From: Dasania marina DSM 21967
GTDB taxonomy: Bacteria; Pseudomonadota; Gammaproteobacteria; Pseudomonadales; Dasaniaceae
Assembly: GCF_000373485.1 (NCBI RefSeq)
Contig: NZ_KB891575.1
Coordinates: 1 to 64,000 of the forward strand
Direction: 5' to 3'
DNA length: 64,000 nucleotides
Part shown: positions 32,998 to 42,039 of the stretch, piece after piece
How positions within the stretch are numbered: position 1 is the stretch's first letter
Layout: each line of letters starts with the position of its first letter
Position numbers and translations under genes: made by a program
The notes under the pieces: generated by a model
What the model was told of the DNA's origin: nothing
What the model saw: only the letters and a program-made list of their open reading frames with translations
Databases searched by the model: none

Positions 32998-33639
32998 ATG
33001 ACTAAAACCACCGCTACCCCTGCCCGCAAGCGCCGCGCCATGCCCAAACAAGACCGTCGCATACAGCTCATTAAAGCCACTATTAGCTGTATCGCCAACA
33101 AGGGCCTGTCTAATATCACCATGGCCGACATTACCACCGAGGCCGGATTGAGTTTAGGTATAGTCAACTTACATTTTCAGAGCAAAAACAATCTATTGGT
33201 GGAAACCCTGCGCTTTGTGGTGGATGAATACAATGAGGGCCAAGCCAAGATACTTAAGAAGCGTAGCAGTAAAACCACGCAGGAGATTTTAGAGGATCAT
33301 CTGGCCTTCGATTTTAGCGCCAAGGTCTGCCAAAAAGACAAGCTGGCGGTATGGTTTGGCTTTTGGGGCGAGGCCAAAACCCGCCCCACCTACCAAAAAA
33401 TCTGTACCGAATCAGATAACGCTACCGAACTATCCATCACCGCACTGTTTGAGGAGGTTATCCACGAGGGCAAGTACTCTCTAGCCGATGCCGCCATCAT
33501 CACCAAGGGCTATACCGCCATTGTTGAAGGCCTGTGGTTAGACTTACTTATCGCCCCTGGCGCCTTTAACCGCAAAAATGCCAACCAGGTAGCCAGAACC
33601 TATTTGGCCGTCATGTTCCCCAAGCATATTAGCCTTTAG
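32998..33639 (+). CDS. TetR-family regulator, BetI-like
   Basis: 213 residues. The N-terminal HTH (~25-70) reads RRIQLIKATISCIANKGL ... ITTEAGLSLGIVNLHFQSKNNLL, and the C-terminal domain has KLAVWFGFWGEAKTRPTYQKI and an IVEGLWLDLLI helix. Both blocks match the BetI group that represses choline/betaine genes. Divergent from flavoprotein operon 2, with a TetR-type palindrome between. The BetI resemblance supports a quaternary or methylated amine as effector; choline itself is not demonstrated, and no betA/betB lies in this window. Confidence 0.82.
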   Translation: MTKTTATPARKRRAMPKQDRRIQLIKATISCIANKGLSNITMADITTEAGLSLGIVNLHFQSKNNLLVETLRFVVDEYNEGQAKILKKRSSKTTQEILEDHLAFDFSAKVCQKDKLAVWFGFWGEAKTRPTYQKICTESDNATELSITALFEEVIHEGKYSLADAAIITKGYTAIVEGLWLDLLIAPGAFNRKNANQVARTYLAVMFPKHISL

Positions 33640-33802
33640 TTGTCGGCCATAAATAGGCATGCCATTGCATCATGACGATGAATTTCGCCCACGACCAACA
33701 ACCGTTATTAAAAGCCGGTGCGAACGAGACTAATAGTCTTAATTATTTTTATAACCTTGCCCAGTGTTTTGACCAGGCAGGTAGCCAGCACAGACCGTAA
33801 CC

Positions 33803-35143
33803 ATGACAGATAAATTTGACCCGATTACGGGCAACCCCAGCGCCGTTTTTTTTCGTTACGCGATACCTTCAGTACTAGGCCTACTCTCTATTTCATCAGC
33901 CCAAATGATAGATGCTATGTTTGTGGGCAACTATGTCGGCAAGGAGGCACTGGCCGCCATAAACTTAACCATACCGGCCATTACCCTTGTTTATGCCATT
34001 GTGTTTATGCTGGCCGTAGGCGGATCGGTAGTCGCGGGCAAATTCTTAGGCGAAAACAAGCCCCTGGCCGCCGCTGATAGTTTCACTAAAATCATGCTCA
34101 CGGTACTTTTTTTTAGTCTATTGCTCTGCATACCTGGCATGGTTTTTATCGAACAGGTCGCCAAAGCCCTAGGGGCCACCGCCGAGCTGCAGGCAAATGT
34201 GCATACCTACTTATACCTGCAATTATTATTTACCCCTATGATTATGGTAGGTGCAGCTTTAAGCTATTTTGTCGTCGCTGATGGCCGCCCTATACTCAGC
34301 TCCATAGCGTTTATGACTAGCGCCGCACTCAACGTAATACTGGACTGGCTGTTTATAGTAGTAATGGATAAAGGACTAGCCGGCGCGGCACTCGCCACAG
34401 GGCTATCGGGCTGCGTGATTATTTTGATTCTGCTTCCCCACCCCTTTTCTAAAAAAGCTAAACTCAAATTTGTTAAGCTGCAAGGCTCTTGGCTACCGGT
34501 ATTAAAAGCGGCCATCAATGGCATCTCTGAGTTCACCAATGAAATTTCGGTAGGCATAGTCACTCTGCTTTTTAACTGGATTATCATCACCGAGCTAGGC
34601 ACCGAAGGCATCGCCGCCTTTACCGTCATCATTTACCTGCTGTTCTTAGGGGTAATGATTTCTTACGGCATTAGCGAAGCCCTACAGCCCACCATCAGCA
34701 AAAACTTAGGGGCCAAAAACTATGGCAATATACGCAAATATTTAACTATCGCCATCTCCTCATCTATTATTGTGGGAGCCGCTTTTTGCCTAGTACTACT
34801 ACTTATCCCCGAACCCATTATTCAGTTGTTTTTAAAAGCGGAAGAAACCCACACCATTGCCATAGCTAAAACCTTTATCAGTTATTTTTGGCCCACCTTC
34901 TTATTTCTGGGTGCCAATATTGCCTTCACCTCCTACTTTACCGCCATACATCAACCCATCCCCTCGGCCATACTGGCACTGACCCGCAGCCTAATTTTTC
35001 CGTTACTATTTGTATTTACTCTGCCGCTATGGTTTGGCAACAAAGGGATATACCTGGCCATTCCCTTGGCAGAAGGCATGACCTGCCTATTAGCCATAGC
35101 CCTAATGTATCGCTGCAAACTGCCTACAGCAGATAACCGCTAA
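33803..35143 (+). CDS. MATE family efflux transporter
   Basis: 446 residues, 12 hydrophobic segments in two six-helix halves. Starts DPITGNPSAVFFRYAIPSVLGLLSISSAQMIDAMFVG, the usual MATE opening (MIDxxFVG), with GGSVVAGKFLGE in the first half and YGISEALQPTISKNLGA at the second-half start. Predicted Na+- or H+-driven exporter of cationic or amphiphilic compounds. It follows the TetR gene in the same direction with 163 bases between and may be controlled with it. Substrate unknown. Confidence 0.85.
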   Translation: MTDKFDPITGNPSAVFFRYAIPSVLGLLSISSAQMIDAMFVGNYVGKEALAAINLTIPAITLVYAIVFMLAVGGSVVAGKFLGENKPLAAADSFTKIMLTVLFFSLLLCIPGMVFIEQVAKALGATAELQANVHTYLYLQLLFTPMIMVGAALSYFVVADGRPILSSIAFMTSAALNVILDWLFIVVMDKGLAGAALATGLSGCVIILILLPHPFSKKAKLKFVKLQGSWLPVLKAAINGISEFTNEISVGIVTLLFNWIIITELGTEGIAAFTVIIYLLFLGVMISYGISEALQPTISKNLGAKNYGNIRKYLTIAISSSIIVGAAFCLVLLLIPEPIIQLFLKAEETHTIAIAKTFISYFWPTFLFLGANIAFTSYFTAIHQPIPSAILALTRSLIFPLLFVFTLPLWFGNKGIYLAIPLAEGMTCLLAIALMYRCKLPTADNR

Positions 35144-35283
35144 GGCGAAGCCTGCAACGCTAGCCCGGCTTAGCGCCCTAGCTATTCATAGCCCATCGTT
35201 TTATTATCGGGCTTAGCCATCACCTAGATGATGCAAGATAATAATGATAACAATACACCCTGCAACAAATCGAGAAGTAGCTT

Positions 35284-37287
35284 ATGCCAACCACCGCCTC
35301 CCAAGAAATTTTTAATGAAGCCATACACCATCTCAACAATGGCCAGGCACCAAGAGCCATAGAAATTTGCCAAAGTGCCTTGGTACGCAATAGCAATGAT
35401 GTAAATATGGTTGCTTTATTAGGCGCATGCTATTTACAAACCAATGACATAAGCGCCGCAGAACAACAACTTAACAAAGCTATAGACTTGGCACCTACTT
35501 TTGCCAAGCCCCATGAAGACCTAGGTTTATTACTAGTTAATGATGATCGCTACGAAGAGGCTATACCCTTATTGCAAAAAGCGGTGCACTTGGACTCACA
35601 ATTAGACGTGGCATTTTTTAACTTAGGCAAAGCTTTAGCCGCTGTAGGCCGGGGTAAAGAAGCCGACCAAGCGTATGAAGCAGCATTTAACTTATCCCCC
35701 GAAAGAAAAGCCATGGCCATGGCTGCCAAGGCCCAAAAAGAAGGTCGCTTAGAGGATGCTGAAAAAGGCTACCGCGAAGTACTAAAAAGCAACCCCGATA
35801 ATGTTGACGCCCTACGCATGCTAGCGCAACTAGCCTCTGCAGCAGCGCATTATGATGATGCCGAGCGATTCTTAAAGCGTGCAGTAGCTAAAGCCCCCGA
35901 TTTTTTATTAGCTTTGCTAGACCTAGGGGAAATCTATAAAAATCAAAACCGTTATCATGAAGCGGTAGACACCTTCAAAAAAGCCATTGCCATTGCCCCC
36001 AACCGCCCCAAAGCCTATTTACAACTAGCCAGCACACTGGCCCCAGCGTCCGATCCAAAGGAAGCCATCGCTATATATCAACGCTGCCTAGAGATAGCCC
36101 CCGGCCACCCCGGCGCCCTACTGAGCATGGCACACCAACTAAAAACCGCTGGCCGCTTAGACGAAGGCATTAAGGCCTATGAAGATTGCATACAGTCCCG
36201 GCCCGACAATGGTGAAACCTATTGGAGCTTAGCCAATTTAAAAACCTATAAATTTAATGATACACAAATTGCTGAAATGGAAAGCCGCTCAGCGCAACAA
36301 GACATACCCGCCAGTTCACGTATTAACTTCTTATTTGCCCTAGGCAAAGCCTTTGATGATAGAAAAGACTATCAAAAAGCTTGGCACTATTATCAACTAG
36401 GCAATAATGAACAGCGCGCAGAAATCAACTATGACCCGGTACACACCGAAGTCACTAACGACAAAGTCATTGCCACTTTCACCGCAGACTTAATTGCAAA
36501 GTATGCAGGCCTAGGCAACAGCGACAAGGCACCCATTTTTATCGTCGGCCTACCCCGCTCCGGCTCCACCTTATTAGAGCAAATTATCGCCAGCCACAGC
36601 CAGGTTGAAGGCACCTCTGAGCTGCCCTATTTAACCAGGGTGTCGACCTCACTGAGCAAAAATCGTGTTGATGGCGTTAATTACCCCGAAGCGGTACTAG
36701 AACTAAAAGAACGCCATTTAAAACAGCTAGGGCAGGATTATCTTGATGCGGCAGAAATTCATAGAGTAGAAAAAACCCCCTACTTTATTGACAAAATGCC
36801 TAACAACTTTCCTCACCTAGGTTTTTTACACTGCATCTTACCCAATGCAAAAATCATTGATGCCAGACGCAACCCTATGGATGCCTGTGTCGGTAACCTG
36901 CGCCAACTTTATGCCAAAGGGCAAAACTTCGCCTACGACCAAACCGATATAGGCGAATATTATTTGCAATACCAACGTCTAATGGACCACTGGCATGAAG
37001 TGATGCCCGGTAAAATTCTGACCTGCCAATATGAAGAAACCGTGGCTGACTTAGAAGGCCAGGTAAAACGTATTCTGGAATACCTAGAACTACCTTGGGA
37101 AGACAGCTGCGTAAACTTTCACGACAACGACAGAGCCGTACGCACACCCAGCTCAGAGCAAGTACGGCAACCCATATACACCCGCAGCATAGGCAAATGG
37201 CGTCGTTATGAATCAGAGCTGGAAGAGCTCAAAGAAGTTTTAGAAGATGTGTTGCCTAGATATGAGAAATATTTGTCAGCCACTTAG
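35284..37287 (+). CDS. TPR-repeat protein with C-terminal sulfotransferase domain
   Basis: 667 residues. About nine tetratricopeptide repeats fill residues ~1-340 (e.g. AFFNLGKALAAVGRGKEADQ, AYLQLASTLAP). From ~415 a sulfotransferase domain follows, with the PAPS-binding loop PIFIVGLPRSGSTLLEQII (~420-434), a 3'-phosphate motif DARRNPMDACVGN and terminal KWRRYESEL. It would transfer sulfate from PAPS to a hydroxyl or phenol of a target held by the TPR array. No secretion signal. Such fusions are frequent in marine proteobacteria, but targets are unknown. It converges on the propeller and 2OG oxygenase genes. Confidence 0.87.
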   Translation: MPTTASQEIFNEAIHHLNNGQAPRAIEICQSALVRNSNDVNMVALLGACYLQTNDISAAEQQLNKAIDLAPTFAKPHEDLGLLLVNDDRYEEAIPLLQKAVHLDSQLDVAFFNLGKALAAVGRGKEADQAYEAAFNLSPERKAMAMAAKAQKEGRLEDAEKGYREVLKSNPDNVDALRMLAQLASAAAHYDDAERFLKRAVAKAPDFLLALLDLGEIYKNQNRYHEAVDTFKKAIAIAPNRPKAYLQLASTLAPASDPKEAIAIYQRCLEIAPGHPGALLSMAHQLKTAGRLDEGIKAYEDCIQSRPDNGETYWSLANLKTYKFNDTQIAEMESRSAQQDIPASSRINFLFALGKAFDDRKDYQKAWHYYQLGNNEQRAEINYDPVHTEVTNDKVIATFTADLIAKYAGLGNSDKAPIFIVGLPRSGSTLLEQIIASHSQVEGTSELPYLTRVSTSLSKNRVDGVNYPEAVLELKERHLKQLGQDYLDAAEIHRVEKTPYFIDKMPNNFPHLGFLHCILPNAKIIDARRNPMDACVGNLRQLYAKGQNFAYDQTDIGEYYLQYQRLMDHWHEVMPGKILTCQYEETVADLEGQVKRILEYLELPWEDSCVNFHDNDRAVRTPSSEQVRQPIYTRSIGKWRRYESELEELKEVLEDVLPRYEKYLSAT

Positions 37288-37382
37288 TGGCTGAGCTATA
37301 AGCTGTAAGCTACAAGGAAAACAGCAACCATCTTGCCGCTTACCTGAATGATACTTACTTAAGCCATATTTCTTCACTGCTT

Positions 37383-37490
37383 CGTCATACCGGCGAAAGC
37401 CGGTATCCATATTTAACAGCTGGATTCCGACTCGGAGGCCGGAAGAGCCTGCCCCGTGAGCGTAGCGAGTGCTTTGGGTATGACTCACAC
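37383..37490. repeat. REP-like intergenic repeat (copy 2)
   Basis: Starts CGTCATACCGGCGAAAGCCGG, with an ACCGGCGAAAGCCGGT hairpin. It continues through GGATTCCGACTCGGAGGCCGG and GAGCCTGCCCCGTGAGCG to TTTGGGTATGACTCACAC. Read in reverse it matches the repeat at 26755-26820 (GGGGCAGGCTCT core, GTCATrCCCAAA end). The CATACCGGCGAAAGCCGGTATCC unit is a REP-like hairpin. Confidence 0.8.
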
Positions 37491-37530
37491 TTTTTGCTTA
37501 AATAAGTGCCATTCGCCTCTTACCTCTTGT

Positions 37531-37562
37531 AGCTTATAGCTTATAGCTTATAGCTTATAGCT
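37531..37562. repeat. AGCTTAT heptamer tandem repeat
   Basis: Four full AGCTTAT units plus a partial one just before the terminator. Similar TTGTAGCTTGTA/AGCTTAT strings are in the peroxiredoxin repeat copies (4363-4394, 8113-8134) and at 37289-37313. Confidence 0.85.
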
Positions 37563-37590
37563 AAAATCATCAGCCTAAGCTGATGATTTT
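37563..37590 (-). terminator. Hairpin terminator between the convergent sulfotransferase and propeller genes
   Basis: AAAATCATCAGC CTAA GCTGATGATTTT, a perfect 12-base stem. Its right arm touches the stop codon of the leftward propeller gene, and either convergent transcript could use it. Confidence 0.8.
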
Positions 37591-38513
37591 CAAAAAGGCC
37601 ACAGCTCTAAACCATGAATTGCATTACGTATATCCATGGTTAAATTCACCTGCGCAAAAGTCTTTCGCGTGTCGACGTTATGTAAAGCTATGGTCGACGG
37701 TGAAGAGCCACCGGCGATAACGCCATTGCCTACGTCACATAAACCGCGACCAAAACCGGACCTAGCTATACGGGTGTCGTCCATCTCGGTATTTAATAAT
37801 TGCTCGGGGGCATACTGTGGCACGTTAAAACAAAGATGCTCATCATCTTCTATCACATAGCGCACCACATCAGAGGCGGTGTCGTTAAAAATAACGCCAT
37901 CGCGATACGGCCTAGCATTGTGCATACCTTTAGGCAGAGAGATTAGTTTTTCTACTCGCCTACCATCAAAGCGTAGCAAGCCACGGGTTTTTAAGCCGCT
38001 AATATATAAACCTTTGGCATCACAAAACACATTATTTATATGCAGCTCATTACTTTGCGAAACCGCTTTCTGTAAATTGGGATTAAAAGTGCCGCCGCCA
38101 TAGCCCGCACCATTAGCCAGCTCTTTAATTTGTAAACCAAAACAAAACTGATTGTTATCTAAATCAAACGCCAAGATGGCATCGAAGCCCGTAGACGTTA
38201 AATACAAGCGACGTTTGTACACAGAAATTTCATGGCAGTGCATTAAGCCCGGGCATTTATAGGAGGCTACCTGCTTAAAATCTGGGGTGTATTCAAACAA
38301 CTCATTACTAGCGGCAATAAACACTCTATCGCCATCAAAGGCTATACCTCGTAAGCCCCTATCCCAACCACGGCCCTGCCAGTCTATATCGGAAGTGTTC
38401 CAATCAACCACCTGTAAGGTTTTCTCATGCTCAAAATCTACTAAATAAACACCACCATGGCTCTCACCTTGGTGGCTACCTCGCACTACGGAGGTAGCAA
38501 TTAATTTGGTCAT
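37590..38513 (-). CDS. Uncharacterised beta-propeller-like protein
   Basis: 307 residues, no signal peptide. Repeating strands such as GVYLVDFEHEKTLQVVDW, RVFIAASNELFEYTPDF, RLYLTSTGFDAILAFDL, GLYISGLKTRGLLRFDG and GVIAGGSSPSTIALHNV are spaced like blades of a five- or six-bladed propeller. Conserved-looking polar spots MHCHEIS, ELHINNV and MHNARPYRDG could line a central site. It precedes nothing but the terminator and follows the 2OG-oxygenase gene by 25 bases on the same strand, so the two are probably one operon. I do not recognise a characterised family. Confidence 0.6.
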   Translation of the reverse strand: MTKLIATSVVRGSHQGESHGGVYLVDFEHEKTLQVVDWNTSDIDWQGRGWDRGLRGIAFDGDRVFIAASNELFEYTPDFKQVASYKCPGLMHCHEISVYKRRLYLTSTGFDAILAFDLDNNQFCFGLQIKELANGAGYGGGTFNPNLQKAVSQSNELHINNVFCDAKGLYISGLKTRGLLRFDGRRVEKLISLPKGMHNARPYRDGVIFNDTASDVVRYVIEDDEHLCFNVPQYAPEQLLNTEMDDTRIARSGFGRGLCDVGNGVIAGGSSPSTIALHNVDTRKTFAQVNLTMDIRNAIHGLELWPF

Positions 38514-38538
38514 AAAGCTCTCAAATTCTGGCTAGTTA

Positions 38539-39123
38539 TTATGATTGTTGAGCCTGCATTTGCTGCATTCTTTGCAATTGCTCTGGCGGGACATAGTCGA
38601 AAATAAAAGTAATTCTATCCTCTTTGCCCTTGTTCATAACGCTGTGTTGGTTTTGGTTATTAATTTCGTAGGCGCGGCCAACAGCGAGGCGATTGGGTTT
38701 GCCGTCTATCATAAAGCGCACCCGCGAATTAGTGGTGATGGGTATGTGTATTCTGTGGCCTACATGAAAGGAGGGGTGCGCATCAACATGAGGCTTGATA
38801 ACACCACCCACCAATAACTTAGCGGCCATGGCACGAATAATGGTGCCGCCTGGCGGGTAAAATTCTTCTATGATGCTATGCATTAACGGCATGGCTACAT
38901 CGGCCAACAAGTCCCAGCCCGATTCTTTCGACACCTCGATATTAGGCCAGCCCTTGCCATCGGTAAAAATCATGACCACCGATTCGGTAAGCGTATGTAC
39001 ATCATACTGCTTTTGCCTATAGGAATTTTCAACCCAGACCTGGTCCTCAAAACCCAGCACGCGCTCAATTAACGCAGTGCTATCTACCTCGCCCAAATCC
39101 CGCAGCGGAACGCCTATATCCAT
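38539..39123 (-). CDS. Aspartyl/asparaginyl beta-hydroxylase-like 2-oxoglutarate oxygenase
   Basis: 194 residues. The iron-binding HVDAHPSFHVGHRIHIPI segment (His-x-Asp, ~112-129), a distal His in NNQNQHSVMNKG and an Arg in RITFIFDYV (co-substrate binding) match the Asp/Asn hydroxylase family. Predicted to hydroxylate a protein or peptide side chain using O2 and 2-oxoglutarate. Upstream partner of the propeller gene. Neighbouring TPR-sulfotransferase and TonB receptor genes suggest a modification set for a peptide or surface molecule, but this is inference. Confidence 0.78.
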   Translation of the reverse strand: MDIGVPLRDLGEVDSTALIERVLGFEDQVWVENSYRQKQYDVHTLTESVVMIFTDGKGWPNIEVSKESGWDLLADVAMPLMHSIIEEFYPPGGTIIRAMAAKLLVGGVIKPHVDAHPSFHVGHRIHIPITTNSRVRFMIDGKPNRLAVGRAYEINNQNQHSVMNKGKEDRITFIFDYVPPEQLQRMQQMQAQQS

Positions 39124-39427
39124 TCCCTAACCCTCATGCATTATTATTTTCACTGCTGAAACCATAATCACCGCAAGCAGCTAGGTCAACAGGAAATTAC
39201 TAAGCGCTATAAAAACCCCTGATAACTATATGAAAATATTTTTATAACGCCAGTTTAAGCACTATCTACTAGGGTAAATACAGTGTTTCCGACGTATTTA
39301 CTGACTGAACGCTTATTCATGGGTTTTTTAATCAACCCCCTATTGGCAATCAAAATTTAATCGACTAAGGTGAGTGAAGGTATGATCCTATAACACCTAT
39401 AACAATAAAATAAACACTGGAGACAGA
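39124..39427. promoter_or_regulatory. Divergent region between the 2OG oxygenase and TonB receptor genes
   Basis: 304 bases. GGAG six bases before ATG 39428 is the receptor's ribosome-binding site. No Fur box or other operator stands out, and no short gene is apparent. Confidence 0.4.
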
Positions 39428-41914
39428 ATGAAAAAGAAGCTCCCCCCTACGAATAACCTACCCTATCGCCGTAAGGCCTTAGCCGCGCTCATTTCCAGCA
39501 CGGTATTGGCGTTACAATCCGCCCATGCAGCTCCGGTACTCGAAGAGGTCATTGTGACCTCAACCAAAGAGATGCAAAACCTGCAAGATGTACCGCAGTC
39601 CATCACCGCCTTCACAACGTCCGACATTGAAAAACAAGGCTTTGTTGGCATCGATGAATATGCCAAAAAAATCCCAGGCCTAGCTTTTTCACGACGTGAG
39701 CCCGGTGGCACCTCGGTAGTGTTCCGTGGCGTAGTGGCCTCGGCCATCTCATATGGCACCAACTCTTCCAGCTCCGTGTATTTGGATGAGCAGCCCATCA
39801 CCTCTGATGGCGCCAATGCCAACCCACGTATGATAGACATAGAGCGCTTAGAAGCCTTGAGCGGCCCACAGGGCACGCTGTTTGGTGACTCGTCGCAATC
39901 TGGTGCCTTGCGTATAATCACCAATAAGGCTGACCCCTCCGGATTTAGCGCTTGGGTAGAAGGTGACTTAGGCTATGTAGAGCATGGCGAAGCCGAAGGC
40001 GGCATTAGCGCCATGGTTAACATCCCCATTAACGATAATATGGCGATACGCTTAGTTGGCTTTTCCTATGAAGAAGCGGGCTATATAGACAACGTACTGC
40101 AAGCCAACCCAGCTGGTAGCCAATTCGCTAGTGGCGGACCATTAGGCTTTGATAACAGCGCCAACGCCAAAGACAACATCAACTCAGCCACCGAAAGCGG
40201 CGGCAGAGTAGCTTTACACTGGGATATTAACGACGATTGGTTAATGGACTCCATGGTGGTATACCAAAAAACCGAAAACGATGGCTTTAGTGATACCAAC
40301 TTAGATGTAGGTGGGCTGGAGCAGGTACGCTACAACGATGAGTACTCAGAAGACGAATGGTATCAAGTAGGCCTCACCTTAGAGGGTGATTTAGGCTTTG
40401 CCACCGCTGTTGTGAGTGCAGCCTACTTTGAGCGTGAAAGCTTTTACCAAGCCGATGCTACAGATTATTTCACAGACTTCCAAAACGAATCGGATGATGC
40501 CGAAGCCCTTTATAATGCAACCCACCCAAACCCTTATTACGGGCATTACGAGGTAGATGCTGACTTTAAATTCTACGACTTTGGCGCCCTAGCTGGCTCA
40601 GCACCTGGCAACTATAACGGTAGACCCAGAGCCAAAGCCTCTGAAGACTCTGAAGAAGATCGCTTTAGCCTAGAAGCCCGCCTGCAGTTTAATGGTGAAG
40701 ACGGTGACTGGGACGCTATTGTTGGCGTGTTTTACAATAAAACTGATAGCAAAACGACTTTCAGGTCGGGCACTGCTGATTTTGGTGAAAGCAAGAATGC
40801 CTATTACTTTAATTACTATGCTGACGATTCGCTTAACGGTAAGCCTGACGGCAGCTGGTATGGGGTAGACAGTGACAGTTGGTTCTTTGGCGTGTATGAA
40901 GGTACAGTCAAAGACACCGCCCTATTCGGCGAAGGCAATTTTGACATCACTGAAAACATCACTATCACCGCCGGTGGCCGCTGGTATGAAAATGAGCGTG
41001 ATAGAACCTTATTTCAAGGTGGCTTAACCCCTACCGGATTAGACCCCGACGTTAACCGCGATTACATTAGCAATATAGGTGCAACCAAAGTTAAAGAAGA
41101 TGGCTTTGTCGGTAAATTAGGCATTCGCTATAACATTGACTACGACAAAATGATATTTGCCACTTACTCGGAGGGCTTCCGTAGTGGTGGTGGTAACGCA
41201 TTAAAATCCAATTCAATAATCGATAGAAGCTTTGACTCAGATTTCTTAATTAATTATGAGGCGGGCTTCAAAACCTCGTGGATGGATAATCGACTGCGGG
41301 TTAATGCCGTGGCATACCATATGATATGGGAGGATATCCAAATACAGGTCAATGATCCGCAACCGGCAGTATTCTCAACAGGGGTGATTAACTTTGCTGA
41401 AGCGACAATTGACGGCCTTGAACTAGAGGTTGTTTTCGCCGCTACCGAAGGCCTAGAACTCAGCTTAACCTATGCCTACCTAGACGCCGCTTTATCCAAA
41501 GATGAGATTGCCTTTGGTGACAGTGCTACCCCAGTTGTTATAACTGATGGTACTCGGCTACCTATATCGCCCGATCAAAAAGGCAGCTTAGGTTTGGAGT
41601 ATAACTTCCAAGAGCAGTGGCTGGGCATGGACCCCTACGTGAAGTTTGATTACAGCTATGTGGGTAACTCCGTCAACTCTGTTGCTGGCCTAGGAGCCAC
41701 GGCACTTGAAGGTTCCGTTGTCGAGCAGGATCACTACGAAACCATGGACTTTGCTGTAGGCATGTCTAATGAAGAGTGGAGCGGCAGCCTTAAACTAGAG
41801 AATATGTTTGACGAACGCGCTCAGCAATTCTTTAACGAGCGCTGGGGTACCGCGAAGAGGGTCTCGATTAACAAACCGAGAAACCTAACCTTAACGGTAA
41901 GGCGCAGCTTTTAA
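39428..41914 (+). CDS. TonB-dependent outer-membrane receptor
   Basis: 828 residues. Signal sequence with cleavage near AHA|AP, TonB-box-like EEVIVTST, plug domain (QDVPQSITAFTTSDIEKQGF ... GPQGTLFGDSSQSGALRIIT) and a long beta-barrel ending in an aromatic Phe (TLTVRRSF), as required for outer-membrane insertion. Actively imports a bulky or scarce substrate. No Fur site is evident, and its plug resembles the broad non-siderophore receptors of marine bacteria. The neighbouring genes do not fix the ligand. Confidence 0.88.
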   Translation: MKKKLPPTNNLPYRRKALAALISSTVLALQSAHAAPVLEEVIVTSTKEMQNLQDVPQSITAFTTSDIEKQGFVGIDEYAKKIPGLAFSRREPGGTSVVFRGVVASAISYGTNSSSSVYLDEQPITSDGANANPRMIDIERLEALSGPQGTLFGDSSQSGALRIITNKADPSGFSAWVEGDLGYVEHGEAEGGISAMVNIPINDNMAIRLVGFSYEEAGYIDNVLQANPAGSQFASGGPLGFDNSANAKDNINSATESGGRVALHWDINDDWLMDSMVVYQKTENDGFSDTNLDVGGLEQVRYNDEYSEDEWYQVGLTLEGDLGFATAVVSAAYFERESFYQADATDYFTDFQNESDDAEALYNATHPNPYYGHYEVDADFKFYDFGALAGSAPGNYNGRPRAKASEDSEEDRFSLEARLQFNGEDGDWDAIVGVFYNKTDSKTTFRSGTADFGESKNAYYFNYYADDSLNGKPDGSWYGVDSDSWFFGVYEGTVKDTALFGEGNFDITENITITAGGRWYENERDRTLFQGGLTPTGLDPDVNRDYISNIGATKVKEDGFVGKLGIRYNIDYDKMIFATYSEGFRSGGGNALKSNSIIDRSFDSDFLINYEAGFKTSWMDNRLRVNAVAYHMIWEDIQIQVNDPQPAVFSTGVINFAEATIDGLELEVVFAATEGLELSLTYAYLDAALSKDEIAFGDSATPVVITDGTRLPISPDQKGSLGLEYNFQEQWLGMDPYVKFDYSYVGNSVNSVAGLGATALEGSVVEQDHYETMDFAVGMSNEEWSGSLKLENMFDERAQQFFNERWGTAKRVSINKPRNLTLTVRRSF

Positions 41915-41931
41915 TTAGCTAAGCTAGCCAC

Positions 41932-41966
41932 AAAAAAAACCCCTTGCATGCAAGGGGTTTTTTTTT
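41932..41966. terminator. Strong bidirectional terminator after the TonB receptor
   Basis: Eight A, CCCCTTGCATGCAAGGGG, nine T. It separates the convergent receptor and argE-like transcripts. Confidence 0.95.
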
Positions 41967-42039
41967 GCCTGTTATATTTATAACCGTTAAATGATAGGCG
42001 TATTTCAAGAATAAAATATCAGTAATGCAAAAACTAAAG

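Noticed and set aside
37276-37488. Minus-strand reading frame over the second REP-like repeat
   Set aside because: It is made up almost entirely of repeat DNA, with no ribosome-binding site.
37531-37562. Tandem heptamers as a CRISPR array
   Set aside because: Units are only 7 bases with no spacers, and no cas gene is near.
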